Assembly: GCA_045110285.1 (NCBI GenBank) | Contig: JBGCGA010000017.1 | Location: 6,773 to 70,772 of the forward strand | Length of the DNA stretch: 64,000 nt | Direction: 5' to 3' | Origin: Putridiphycobacter sp045110285 | GTDB taxonomy: Bacteria > Bacteroidota > Bacteroidia > Flavobacteriales_D > Crocinitomicaceae | In this document: positions 24,964-34,500 of the stretch, one piece after another | Numbering within the stretch: position 1 is the first letter of the stretch | How the letters are laid out: each line of letters begins with the position of its first letter | Made by a program: the position numbers and the translations under genes | Notes under the pieces: generated by a model | The model's database searches: none | What the model saw: the letters and a program-made list of their open reading frames with translations, nothing else | What the model was told of the DNA's origin: nothing

Positions 24964-26745
24964 TCAATACATCATACCAACAATGGCTGCAGTCATCAGA
25001 CAGGCTATGGTGCCGCCAATTAGCGCTTTTACACCAAGTTTAGATAGAAGACCTTTGCGGTTGGGAGCCAGTGCGCCAATGCCTCCTATTTGTATGCCAA
25101 TGGAAGAAAAATTGGCAAAACCACACAAAATATAAGTGCTAATAATGGTTGATTTTTCAGACAATAAACCATTCGTTTTCATTTCGCCTAAGCGCATATA
25201 ACCGACAAATTCATTGAGTACCGTTTTTGTACCTAACAACTCTCCAACATATACAGAGTCTACCCAATTTACACCCATCAGCCAAACAATCGGGCGGCCT
25301 AGGTAGCCTAAAATAAATTCAAAAGATAGGCCTGCATAGGGTGTATTAGCACTTATCCAATCATTTAGCCCACTAATTCGTCCTGTAAATCCTAAAGCAT
25401 AATTTCCCAAAGCCATTATTGAAATAAAAACAAGCAACATGGCGCCAACATTAATTGCTAGTTTCAATCCATCCGTTGTACCGTTTGAGAGCGCCTCGAG
25501 TGCATTTGTACCCAGCTTGGTTTTATCTACTTTTAAATTGGTATTAATATTTTCAGTTTCTGGCACTAAAATTTTAGCAGCAATAATAGCCGCTGGCGCA
25601 GAAATAATAGATGCGGTTAATAAATGCTTAGCAAAAAATGCTTGCTGTACAGGATCGTCCCCGCCTAAAAAACCAACAAATGCTGCCAACACGCCACCAG
25701 CAATTGTTGCCATTCCACCTGTCATTAAACACATAATTTCCGACTTTGTCATCTTGTCTAAATAGGGCTTAACCAATAAAGGCGATTCTGTTTGCCCCAA
25801 AAATACATTGCCTGCAGCCGCTAGGCTTTCTGCCCCTGAAAGGTGCATTAACTTTTTCATTACCCATGCAAAGCCAAATATAATTTTTTGAATAATGCCG
25901 TAATAATAAAATAAGCTAACCAAAGCTGAAAAGAAAATAATGGTTGGTAAAATGGTAAATGTAAAATTAAGTAGCGGGCTTTGAATTTCTCCATATCCAA
26001 ATTGTCCAAATAAAAAATTAATACCGCTGTTAGTAAAACTAATCACCTTTACAAATGCTCTGCTGATGAAGTCAAAAGCCTGTTCAATAAACGGCACTTT
26101 TAATACCGCAATAGCAATTACAACTTGAAGTAATAATCCTTTTCCAACCAGAGTCCAATTGATATTAGAACGGTTACTACTTAATAAAAAGGCAACTAAA
26201 ATTAAAAAAAACATGCCAAGCACACCTCTACTAATTGAAGACAGACTAACGCTTTGGCGGGGTGGTACTTTTTTCTGATACAATACAGCTGAACCATTTC
26301 CTTTCAACGAAAGTTGTCCATCAATTAATTCATAATCATATGCTATCGATTCATACTTTACTAGGGCTTTTCCGTCACGGATTGTAGCAATGGTATTAAC
26401 ACTATCAAATAGTCTGATTCCAGTTTCTCCTTGAGAATTTTGAAAATATAGAACTGAATCGGTCGCTTGAACGAAAGATGGAATGTAGCGGAGCCACAAT
26501 TGTCTATCTAAAGTTTGCCACTTTCCATTTTTTATTTGCGGACCAAAATGATCTGCCACAAATGTTTTATTGCCGTTCGAAGAGGATAGTGTAAGAGTTG
26601 ATTGAGATAGAGTATCTGAACTTTGCCATGTACCTAGTAATGGATTTTCAGAAGACCGACTACAACTATAAAGGAGTAAAAAAAATAATGTAAATAGAAA
26701 AAATTTAAATTTAGGAATCAAGATTTTGTCTATTATTAATTTCAT
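24964..26745 (-). CDS. CNT-family nucleoside transporter with lipoprotein-like N-terminal extension
   Basis: From the ATG at 26745 this is 593 residues. It begins with a lipoprotein-type signal (FFLFTLFFLLLYSC) followed by a soluble region of about 140 residues (NPLLGTWQSSD, ATIRDGKALVKY), resembling a small lipocalin-like beta domain. About 400 residues of NupC/CNT transporter follow: nucleoside-binding and gate segments GQTESPLLVKPYLDKMTKSE, GGMATIAGGVLAAFVGF, NEFVGYMRLGEM, and ILCGFANFSSIGIQIGGIGALAPNRK. It should import nucleosides with Na+ or H+. Upstream in-frame ATGs (to 26778) would only lengthen the overlap with the preceding nuclease gene; with this start the overlap is 35 bp, so the two are coupled. 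Confidence 0.9.
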   Translation of the reverse strand: MKLIIDKILIPKFKFFLFTLFFLLLYSCSRSSENPLLGTWQSSDTLSQSTLTLSSSNGNKTFVADHFGPQIKNGKWQTLDRQLWLRYIPSFVQATDSVLYFQNSQGETGIRLFDSVNTIATIRDGKALVKYESIAYDYELIDGQLSLKGNGSAVLYQKKVPPRQSVSLSSISRGVLGMFFLILVAFLLSSNRSNINWTLVGKGLLLQVVIAIAVLKVPFIEQAFDFISRAFVKVISFTNSGINFLFGQFGYGEIQSPLLNFTFTILPTIIFFSALVSLFYYYGIIQKIIFGFAWVMKKLMHLSGAESLAAAGNVFLGQTESPLLVKPYLDKMTKSEIMCLMTGGMATIAGGVLAAFVGFLGGDDPVQQAFFAKHLLTASIISAPAAIIAAKILVPETENINTNLKVDKTKLGTNALEALSNGTTDGLKLAINVGAMLLVFISIMALGNYALGFTGRISGLNDWISANTPYAGLSFEFILGYLGRPIVWLMGVNWVDSVYVGELLGTKTVLNEFVGYMRLGEMKTNGLLSEKSTIISTYILCGFANFSSIGIQIGGIGALAPNRKGLLSKLGVKALIGGTIACLMTAAIVGMMY

Positions 26746-27313
26746 CTCGGATTTGTGAAGCTTTTTCATAATCTTCATTATCTATTGCTTTTTGCAACAT
26801 GGCTTCAAGTTCTTCAATGGTATGGATAGGTTCGCTTTCATCTATTGCCGTCATATCCTCGTTAGTTTTACTTACAGCAGCTGAGTCGTCTAGTAAATCA
26901 TCTCCTTCTAATTGTATTCCTGCTGAGCTAAGAATGTGCTCGTATGTATAAACGGGCGCCTCGGCTCGCAGTCCTATTGCTATTGAATCTGATGTTCTTG
27001 CATCAATTTCTATATCTTCAGTACCATTTGTGCAAATGATTTTTGAATAAAAAACGCCCTCAACTAAATTGTAGATAACTATTTCTTTCACCTGCACATG
27101 ATAAGCGTCAGCAAACGATTTAAACAAGTCGTGAGTTAATGGCCGAGAGGGCTTCATGTTTTCTAGCTCAATAGCAATCGATTGCGCTTCAAAACCACCA
27201 ATAATGATAGGTAACCTTCTATTTCCCTCTTTTTCTGAAAGCACTAAAGCATAGGCTCCAGACTGAGTTTGGCTATAGGATAAGCCGACTATTTTTAATT
27301 CTATTTTATCCAT
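26711..27313 (-). CDS. Bifunctional nuclease (DUF151/BFN) family protein with UVR motif
   Basis: A 200-residue protein. Residues 1-135 are the bifunctional nuclease domain (LKIVGLSYSQTQSGAYALVL, GGFEAQSIAIELENMKPSRPLTHDL, EIDARTSDSIAIGLRAEAPVY), related to plant BBD nucleases. After an acidic linker, residues about 165-198 carry a UVR motif (AMLQKAIDNEDYEKASQIRD), the UvrB/UvrC interaction helix pair. This domain pair is standard in Bacteroidota. In vivo role is unclear; DNA repair or RNA processing is inferred from family. The gene lies between etfA upstream and the nucleoside transporter downstream, and a hairpin separates it from etfA. Confidence 0.9.
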   Translation of the reverse strand: MDKIELKIVGLSYSQTQSGAYALVLSEKEGNRRLPIIIGGFEAQSIAIELENMKPSRPLTHDLFKSFADAYHVQVKEIVIYNLVEGVFYSKIICTNGTEDIEIDARTSDSIAIGLRAEAPVYTYEHILSSAGIQLEGDDLLDDSAAVSKTNEDMTAIDESEPIHTIEELEAMLQKAIDNEDYEKASQIRDEINNRQNLDS

Positions 27314-27321
27314 AAAATCAA

Positions 27322-27350
27322 TAAGGAGAATAGCATTACTATTCTCCTTA
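27322..27350 (-). terminator. Perfect 12-bp hairpin between etfA and the nuclease gene
   Basis: TAAGGAGAATAG pairs perfectly with CTATTCTCCTTA across a 5-base loop. On the minus strand it lies 17 bases after the etfA stop and is followed by a moderately T-rich tract, then the nuclease ATG at 27313. It most likely terminates or attenuates etfBA transcription before the downstream genes. Confidence 0.6.
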
Positions 27351-27366
27351 GTATTTTAATTTCTAC

Positions 27367-28305
27367 TTAATTATTGGCTTTAAAACTCTTAATGGCCTCA
27401 TTTAATTTTGGCAATACTTCAAATGCATCTCCTACAATTCCATAATCAGCCGCCTTAAAAAATGGTGCTTCCGGATCGGTATTAATCACCACAATTGTTT
27501 TACTTTGATTGACTCCAGCTAAATGTTGAATTGCACCTGAAATACCAGCTGCAATGTAAAGATTTGGCCGAATAGCAATTCCAGTTTGCCCTACATGCTC
27601 ATGATGAGGTCTCCAACCAATGTCAGAAACTGGACGTGAACAAGCTGTGGCGGCTCCTAACGTTGAGGCTAATTCTTCCACAATCCCCCAGTTTTCAGGT
27701 CCTTTAAGCCCTCTTCCTGCTGATACAACTAGTTCTGCCTCAGTTAGTAAAACATCACCTTCTTGTTTCTTAACTTCTTTAACAGTAATTCCTGCTGTTC
27801 CTAAATCTGCCTTAAAATCAGTAACTTCTGCAGTTCCTGATCCTTCTTCAATACCGATAGAATTTGGTGTTAAGCCAATAATTCTTTTTGGAGAGTTGAC
27901 TTTGACTAGGCCTGAGGCTTTTCCAGAAAAAACATTCGTTTTAATTCTGCTTTCAGCATCTGGTAATGCAACTGCTCCTGGTACGTAACCAGCTTTCATT
28001 CCCGCTGACAGCCGAGGTGCAACTGCTTTTCCTGTTAAATCGTACGACATGATAATAGTGTCTGATCCTTCCTGGGCCGCAGCAGCCTGAATTAATTTTG
28101 ATAACTGTGATGGATCGTCCGACTGAGAGTCGTTCAATAAAACTTTTTTAGCACCAAATTTTCCTAACTCTGCTAAGCTTGATTTATCTGCAGTGCCATT
28201 TGTAATCACTACAGTTTCTCCGATTTTACTCGCATAATTTACCGCTTCTAATGCACTTTTCGGCACTTGTCCGTTTGTGCTATCTATATATACTAATACT
28301 GACAT
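27367..28305 (-). CDS. etfA: Electron transfer flavoprotein alpha subunit
   Basis: A 312-residue ETF alpha subunit. The C-terminal FAD-binding domain is unmistakable: VVSAGRGLKGPENWGIVEELA, TLGAATACSRPVSDIGWRPHHEHVGQTG, PNLYIAAGISGAIQHLAGV, SKTIVVINTDPEAPFFKAADYGIVGD. The N-terminal domain (about 1-190) has the usual Rossmann-like ETF fold. With EtfB it forms the heterodimer that accepts electrons from acyl-CoA and other dehydrogenases and passes them to ETF-quinone oxidoreductase. It starts 3 bp after the etfB stop in the same direction. No dehydrogenase or ETF-QO gene is in view. Confidence 0.97.
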   Translation of the reverse strand: MSVLVYIDSTNGQVPKSALEAVNYASKIGETVVITNGTADKSSLAELGKFGAKKVLLNDSQSDDPSQLSKLIQAAAAQEGSDTIIMSYDLTGKAVAPRLSAGMKAGYVPGAVALPDAESRIKTNVFSGKASGLVKVNSPKRIIGLTPNSIGIEEGSGTAEVTDFKADLGTAGITVKEVKKQEGDVLLTEAELVVSAGRGLKGPENWGIVEELASTLGAATACSRPVSDIGWRPHHEHVGQTGIAIRPNLYIAAGISGAIQHLAGVNQSKTIVVINTDPEAPFFKAADYGIVGDAFEVLPKLNEAIKSFKANN

Positions 28306-28308
28306 ATC

Positions 28309-29049
28309 TTAAATAACTTTTGCTTCGGTGTGTAATAATTCAACTAGTTCGTCCATATTGGCTGCATCAATATACTTGCATTCCGATTTTGACTCAGGTA
28401 ATGTAAATGATTCAAAACTGATAAGTTCGTCGCAATCTACTGGAGCATTTACTTGCAATGGTTTTGTTCTGGCCGCCATAATTCCCCTCATGTTTGGAAT
28501 CCTTTGCTCAGCCATTCCTTTTGAAGCACTGATAACAAACGGTGCGTTTACTTCAACTACTTCCTCACCACCTACAATTTCTCTGTGGGCAGTACCAACT
28601 GTTCCGTTCATGTCTAATTTTGTAGCCATTGACACATAAGGAACGTCTAGTAGTTCTGAAACCATTCCGCCTATTTGTGCTCCGTTGTAATTTATTGTTT
28701 CCTTTCCTGTAAATACAATATCAAAACTCTCCGTTTTGGCATATTCAGCTATCTGAAAAGCAATATTGTAAGCATCTTTTGCTTCCATGTCTATTCTAAC
28801 GGCATTGTCTGCTCCAATAGCTAAAGCTTTTCTAATGACAGAATCATCTGCCATAGTGCCAACAGTTACAGTCGTAACCGAACCGCCATTTTGTTCTTTT
28901 AATTCAATTGCTCTTACAAGTGCATACCACTCGTCATAAGGGTTTACAATAAATTGCACACCGGATTCATCAAATTCCGTATTGTTGTTAGTAAAATTAA
29001 TCTTACTGGTTGTATCCGGAGATTTACTGATACAAACTAATATTTTCAT
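28309..29049 (-). CDS. etfB: Electron transfer flavoprotein beta subunit
   Basis: A 246-residue ETF beta subunit, first gene of etfBA. Family features: MKILVCISKSPDTTSKINF at the N-terminus, FIVNPYDEWYALVRAIELKEQ, VTVGTMADDSVIRKALAIGAD (nucleotide-binding), and the later FTGKETINYNGAQIGGMVSELLDVPYV. In group I ETFs this subunit binds AMP. A promoter box lies 35 bases upstream, in the divergent gap shared with a T9SS substrate gene. Confidence 0.97.
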   Translation of the reverse strand: MKILVCISKSPDTTSKINFTNNNTEFDESGVQFIVNPYDEWYALVRAIELKEQNGGSVTTVTVGTMADDSVIRKALAIGADNAVRIDMEAKDAYNIAFQIAEYAKTESFDIVFTGKETINYNGAQIGGMVSELLDVPYVSMATKLDMNGTVGTAHREIVGGEEVVEVNAPFVISASKGMAEQRIPNMRGIMAARTKPLQVNAPVDCDELISFESFTLPESKSECKYIDAANMDELVELLHTEAKVI

Positions 29050-29084
29050 GTTTGTTGATTTTTAAATTGTGTGAAAAAAGAAGT

Positions 29085-29092
29085 CAAATTTA
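29085..29092 (-). promoter_or_regulatory. -7 promoter box (TAAATTTG) for etfBA
   Basis: Minus-strand TAAATTTG is an exact TAnnTTTG, 35 bases upstream of the etfB ATG. The nearest upstream TTG is about 26 bases away, so the -33 element is uncertain. Confidence 0.4.
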
Positions 29093-29201
29093 CCAAAAAA
29101 TCGCCCTTTATGATGTGCCAAAGCAATATTTTTTCGTTTGTTAGAGTTACAAGATAAACAAAACTGAAGAATTGCTTATCTTTACACCCTGCTAACTGAA
29201 T

Positions 29202-30515
29202 ATGTTGACCAGACTTCTCTCAATAACATTCCTGCTAATTACAGGCACAATTTTAATTGCTCAACCAGCAAACGATAACTGCGAGAACGCAATTGAATTA
29301 TGTGATGGGATTCCTGTTTCAGGTACAACAATAGGGGCAACAGCCGAACAATGTTTCACTACAAACCCAAATGGTTGCGCTGACGATAATGCTGGAAATG
29401 ATTTGTGTTATGTTCCAACTGCTACAGTTTGGTACAAGTTCACTACTAATGCAAATGGTGGAAAAGTAAGGGTTGATTTTACAAACTTGAGTATTAATCC
29501 TGATCCTTCCATGGGCAAAAAGCTTCATGCCGTGGTAATTCGATCTGAAAACCCGTGCGAAGGGCTAAATTATTCTTATGTTAGCGATTGTTACAATAAT
29601 GGAATTGTTGCTTTTTCAATAGATTCTACAGATGTACTATTGCCAAATACAACGTATTTTATTCAGGTAGATGCTTCAGCTGCTGGCCCAGGGGTAACTC
29701 AGCCTGCCAGAATAAATTTTGATATTATGATTTCAGGTCTTGCTGTAGAGGTTTTACCTGTTTCAGTTGGTATTTCTGCAGCCAATACTGTCTTATGTCA
29801 GTACGACCAAGTCCCTGTGGATTTGACTTTAACTAATTGTTCGGGAAGTCCCCAGTTTGAATGGTTTTACAATGGTGCTCTGGCAGCTGATTCTGCTTCT
29901 TTTCAAACCAGTACCCTTTCTGAGTCTGGATATTTGTTTTTAAAGATCAGATGCGGGACAGAAGGTTGTCCGAATATTGATTTTTCAGATAGCATTTTTT
30001 TTGATATTACCCCCTTGCAAGTAAATGCTGGGCCTGATGTTTTAATAGAACTTGGCGAAGTAGCAAATCTCGAAGGTTCAGGGTTGGGAAGTCCTTTTTG
30101 GACACCTGCAGCTACACTTGTCGATCCGAATTCATTCATCACTACTGCAGAGCCTGAAGAAACAACAATTTATTTTTTAACTGCAACAAACGGGGGCTGT
30201 TCAATTACTGATGATATGATTGTAAGCTTAAAAAGTGCCATCAATATACCAAATGGATTTACACCAAACGGTGATAATAATAATGATTTTTGGGAGGTAG
30301 AATTTTTAGAGCAATATCAAGATAATCAAGTTATAATTTATGATAGATCAGGACAAGTCGTATACAAGACTGTAGGTTACAATAACGGAACCACTGCTTG
30401 GGATGGAACATATAAAGGAAAGCCAGTACCAGTGTCGACCTACTTTTATGTCATTGATTTGCGTAACGGAAGTGAAAACAGTGTTTTTAAAGGACCAGTA
30501 ACAATAATTAGATGA
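29202..30515 (+). CDS. Secreted protein with T9SS type B (gliding-motility-associated) C-terminal domain
   Basis: A 437-residue exported protein. Signal peptide 1-21 (ends TILIAQ). Residues about 22-180 form a domain with a Cys-rich N-terminal pattern (NDNCENAIELCDG, ATVWYKFTTNANGGKVRVDF, NTTYFIQVD) seen at the front of many T9SS substrates. Then come a PKD/Ig-like segment (about 190-340) and a CHU_C-type type B sorting domain (about 348-437: IPNGFTPNGDNNNDFW, VIIYDRSGQVVY, AWDGTYKGKPVPVSTYFYVIDL). It should be carried across the outer membrane by T9SS. A PorP/SprF gene starts inside its stop codon (ATGA overlap), the standard substrate/partner pairing. Ligand or surface role unknown. Confidence 0.92.
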   Translation: MLTRLLSITFLLITGTILIAQPANDNCENAIELCDGIPVSGTTIGATAEQCFTTNPNGCADDNAGNDLCYVPTATVWYKFTTNANGGKVRVDFTNLSINPDPSMGKKLHAVVIRSENPCEGLNYSYVSDCYNNGIVAFSIDSTDVLLPNTTYFIQVDASAAGPGVTQPARINFDIMISGLAVEVLPVSVGISAANTVLCQYDQVPVDLTLTNCSGSPQFEWFYNGALAADSASFQTSTLSESGYLFLKIRCGTEGCPNIDFSDSIFFDITPLQVNAGPDVLIELGEVANLEGSGLGSPFWTPAATLVDPNSFITTAEPEETTIYFLTATNGGCSITDDMIVSLKSAINIPNGFTPNGDNNNDFWEVEFLEQYQDNQVIIYDRSGQVVYKTVGYNNGTTAWDGTYKGKPVPVSTYFYVIDLRNGSENSVFKGPVTIIR

Positions 30516-31453
30516 GAATTAATGTATTATTAGTTTTAGTTTTTGTTGTTTGCAAGAGTAGTTTTGGCCAACAGCAAGCTCATTTTACGCAATACCAATA
30601 CAATCAATTTGCATTAAATCCTGCACTTGCAGGCGATAAAAAAGGCATAGCTATAAAGGCAGGATATCGATACCAATGGATTGGAATTGAGGGCGCGCCT
30701 AAAGCAGGCCATTTCAGTTTTACAACGCCCATAAAAATTAATAAAAGAAGCCGTTCAATTAATGCGCCAAAGCACGGTATTGGTATCCAATTACATACTG
30801 ATGCTTTTGGCCCTTGGTCGAATACGCAAATGCACCTCACCTATGCTATTAAAGTTACGCTAAGGCGAGATGTCACTTTGGCTTACGGATTGTCGACAGG
30901 ATTAAAACAGGTTGGATTTGATGCATTTACTGTCACAACTCTTAATCCTGATTTGACTGTTTTTAATGCAGAAAATTCAATAATTTTTCCTGATGCAAGA
31001 ATAGGAACTTGGTTAAATACGAAGAATGCGTACTACGGAGTGAGTATACATAATTTATTTGGTGGAAAAATGAAAAAGATTGGAGAAGATAGTAGGTTTC
31101 AACAGCATCTTTATTTAACTTGGGGTCAAAGGTTTAGATTGAGCAGAGAGTGGTCTATTATTCCTTCAGTTTTGTTTGTAAAAACAAAGGCTAACCCTTT
31201 TGATTTTCATCTTGCTACAAATTTTGATTTTAAAAACAAGATGTCTTTTGGGTTAGGTTTCAGAAGGTCTGATGCTGTTACGGCCCAGATTAGAATTAAG
31301 ATCAATGATATAGTGAGCTTTGGCTATTCTTTTGATTATACTATTTCAAAATTGCAAAATAATTCATGGCAATCGCAAGAATTGTCAGGGAGTTACAATT
31401 CTATTGCAAACATGCAAAGGTTCGGACAATCTCAAGGAACACTGTACGAGTAG
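30512..31453 (+). CDS. PorP/SprF-family T9SS outer-membrane protein (pair 1)
   Basis: A 313-residue outer-membrane barrel. Signal peptide ends SSFGQQ; the family N-terminal motif is AHFTQYQYNQFALNPALAG, followed by a long series of amphipathic strands (KAGYRYQWIGIEGAPKAG, HGIGIQLHTDAFGP, FGLGFRRSDAVTAQIR, SFGYSFDYTIS). SprF in Flavobacterium johnsoniae is needed for secretion of SprB; family members are thought to bind the type B C-terminal domain or anchor the substrate. Its ATG overlaps the upstream substrate stop by 4 bp, so the pair is translationally coupled. The giant repeat gene follows after about 80-100 bp. Confidence 0.92.
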   Translation: MRINVLLVLVFVVCKSSFGQQQAHFTQYQYNQFALNPALAGDKKGIAIKAGYRYQWIGIEGAPKAGHFSFTTPIKINKRSRSINAPKHGIGIQLHTDAFGPWSNTQMHLTYAIKVTLRRDVTLAYGLSTGLKQVGFDAFTVTTLNPDLTVFNAENSIIFPDARIGTWLNTKNAYYGVSIHNLFGGKMKKIGEDSRFQQHLYLTWGQRFRLSREWSIIPSVLFVKTKANPFDFHLATNFDFKNKMSFGLGFRRSDAVTAQIRIKINDIVSFGYSFDYTISKLQNNSWQSQELSGSYNSIANMQRFGQSQGTLYE

Positions 31454-31549
31454 CAGTAGGAATCTAAAGTTTGACGAACTTATTTACAATCTACCATTGA
31501 AAAACAGCAATTTTTCGATATATTTAGACGCTTGAATCGATATTTGTCT

Positions 31550-34500
31550 ATGACTCTAAGAGTTTTAATCCCCATTTTCATCTTTTTTTTCTCTACAAAT
31601 CTTGTAGCGAAAGACTTGTACTGGATAGGAAATACTGGTGATTGGAGTAATCGTTTAAACTGGTCCTTAAGTTCAGGAGGTACTGCGGCCAATCAAATTC
31701 CAAGTTCTAGTGATGATGTTATATTTGACGAAAATTCTTTTGACGAAAAAAATCAGACAGTAAGTTTTTCAACCGTTTCAGTTAATTCAATTACAGTGAC
31801 TTCAAATCAGTACCCTGTATTTCGTGGTGAAAAAATTACAATTCATACAGAGATATCATTTCTTAAAATGTTGGCATTTCAAAGTACGATAGAACTAGTC
31901 AGTTCAAAAAGTATAATTGGAAGTATTAATACTGGCGGCTATATTTTAGGCGGTGATTTTTCAATTCAAAGCGGGGTATGGGTCATTACCAATGATTTAA
32001 TTTTGGCAGATAATTATACTTTTTCTGCAAGCTGCGAAAAGCTAACTGCAAAAAGCAAAACTTTGAAAGCAGGAGCTATAATGTTTGATGCCGTTAAATT
32101 AAACTTATCTGATTCAGAAATAGGTGTAATTAGAAAAATTGATTTGAGTAAGGCTGTAAAAATGGGTGGAAATCCGACAGTTTCGGCCTCTGATCAAATG
32201 ATAGACACTGACATTGAACTAGGTGATTGGTCGTCGTCAACAGTTTCAACAAAAGCCACATGTGGGAATGTAACCGTTACAGCAGCTATTACAAGTAATT
32301 ACAATGGTTCAGATATTAGTTGTTCAAACGCCTGTGATGCCGAAGTTACTGTTACTGTAACAAGTACTAGTTTAGGACCTTTTGGGTACAGCTTAAATAA
32401 TCAATCCGGCCCATTTCAAACTAGTAATATATTAACTGGTGTTTGTGCAGGAAATCAAACAGTTTGGGTGATAGATTCCTCACAAACAACGGTTGGTACC
32501 AATAAATTAACTTGTAGTGATATAATTAATCCCAATCAACCTCTTGCCTTAAGTTACAGTTTGGACTCCCTAACAAATCCCACTTGCCCCGATTTATGTA
32601 ATGGAACTGCTGGAATCACTGTTAATACTTTGACAGGAACAGGAATGAAAACGGTGACTTGGGGTAATGGTGAAAGTGGACAATTTCCTGTTCAACTTTG
32701 CACTGGTTCAAACTTGTTTACAATTTCTGATGTAAATGGCTGTACATTAGACGCATCAATAGAAATCAATTCCCCTGTAGCTATCTTGTATGACTTATCA
32801 GTTTCAGAATTGACTTGCAATGGTGATTCTGATGCAGAAATCATTATTAGCAATGAATCCGGAGGAAATGGAGGGCCTTATACTTTTAATTTTTCTCCCG
32901 CTCCGACTAGTGGACAAGGTACAGTAAATGGGATAGGGTTTTCAAGTGGAAATATAGTGGTGACAGTTTCAGATGTTGATGGTTGCCAACAAGATTCTAT
33001 CGTGATCATTTCTGATCCTCCAGTATTTTTGGCAGGAACTGCTGATGCCATGGATTTAACTTGCTTTGGAATTTGTAATGGACAAATATCGGCTGTTCCA
33101 TCCGGAGGAATTGCAGGATATACCTATGAATGGTTTGATAATGGAAGTGGATTGTCAACCGGTATCACAGATTCAATTGCAACAGGATTATGTACTGGCG
33201 ATTATTTTGTTGTTATTACGGATGCCAATGGCTGTGCTAAAACTTCAGCGGTTGTTACGATCAGCGAACCACTGCCTTTCGCACTAAACACTTCTAAAAC
33301 AGATGTCGCTTGTTTAGACTCTTGCACCGGGATAGTGAGCGCGAGTCCAGCAGGAGGAACGCCCGGCTATAATTATTCTTGGGTTGATATTTCAGATAAC
33401 TCAGTTATTGGTTCAGCACCTTCCATTTCTGATCTATGTGCAGGGTTTTACGAAATTACTGTTACAGACTCAGAAAACTGTGTGTCGGTACCAGATACTT
33501 TGGAAGTGCTAAATGGCCTGCCATTAGACATTGTTTTTAACTCAGTTAATCCAGACTGTTACAATCTGTGTGACGGTGAAATTACTGCTGTTCCTACAAA
33601 TCAAACTGGATTTTTATACAGTTGGTCAAACGGTGGAAATATGGCTACTATTTCTAATCTTTGTGTTGACGGAACTTACATTGTAACTGTCACAAGTGAT
33701 TCAGGATGTGTTGCTATTGATTCCTTTAGTTTTACCGCACCAGTACTATACGATATTGTAATTAATCAAAATGATTTATTGTGTTTTGGAGATGGAGATG
33801 GAAATATCGCTGTAGATGTGATTGAGGGTGGCAATGGCCCCGTGTTCTCATATGATTGGACAGTTGTTTCAAGTCCAACGGACGCCATTAACGGCGACTT
33901 TACCGATAGTATTTTTGGGTTGACAGCACAATCTTATGAACTAACAATTACAGATGGTCCAGGTGCATGCGACACGACCTTGTCTTTCACAATAACAAGC
34001 CCTCCCGAACTTACAATAACAGCAGTAGATATTCAAAGTTTAGATTGCCAGAGCATTTGTGACGGTCAAGCTTCTGCTTTGCCTGTAGGTGGGTTACCGC
34101 CATATTCTTTTGAATGGTTTGATAATGCCACTGGCCTTCCTATTGGTACTGCAGATTCCATTGCCATGAATTTATGTGAAGGCAACTATTTTGTAGTAGT
34201 TACAGATGGTAATAATTGTTCAGCTACTTCTGCAGTAGTTGCCATTAATAGTCCACCGCCCTTAACTTTAAACCTAAGTAAAATTGATTTAGTATGTATT
34301 GACATTTGTGATGGTGAAGCAAGTAGCGTTGTTACAGGAGGCACACTTAATTATTCCTATTCATGGACAAATTTAACGACAATGACAAATGTTGGGAATA
34401 CACCTAGTTTAACAGCTTTATGTCCTGGGGAATACGAATTGACGGTTGTTGACGCAAATAACTGCCCTCCAGTAATTGATACGGTAACTGTTTTAAATGC

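Noticed and set aside
25439..25765. 108-codon open frame antisense to the nucleoside transporter
   Set aside because: Shadow of the membrane-helix coding region; hydrophobic by complement, no family features.
27620..27988. 122-codon open frame antisense to etfA
   Set aside because: Lies wholly inside a conserved, confidently coding gene and has no recognisable domain.
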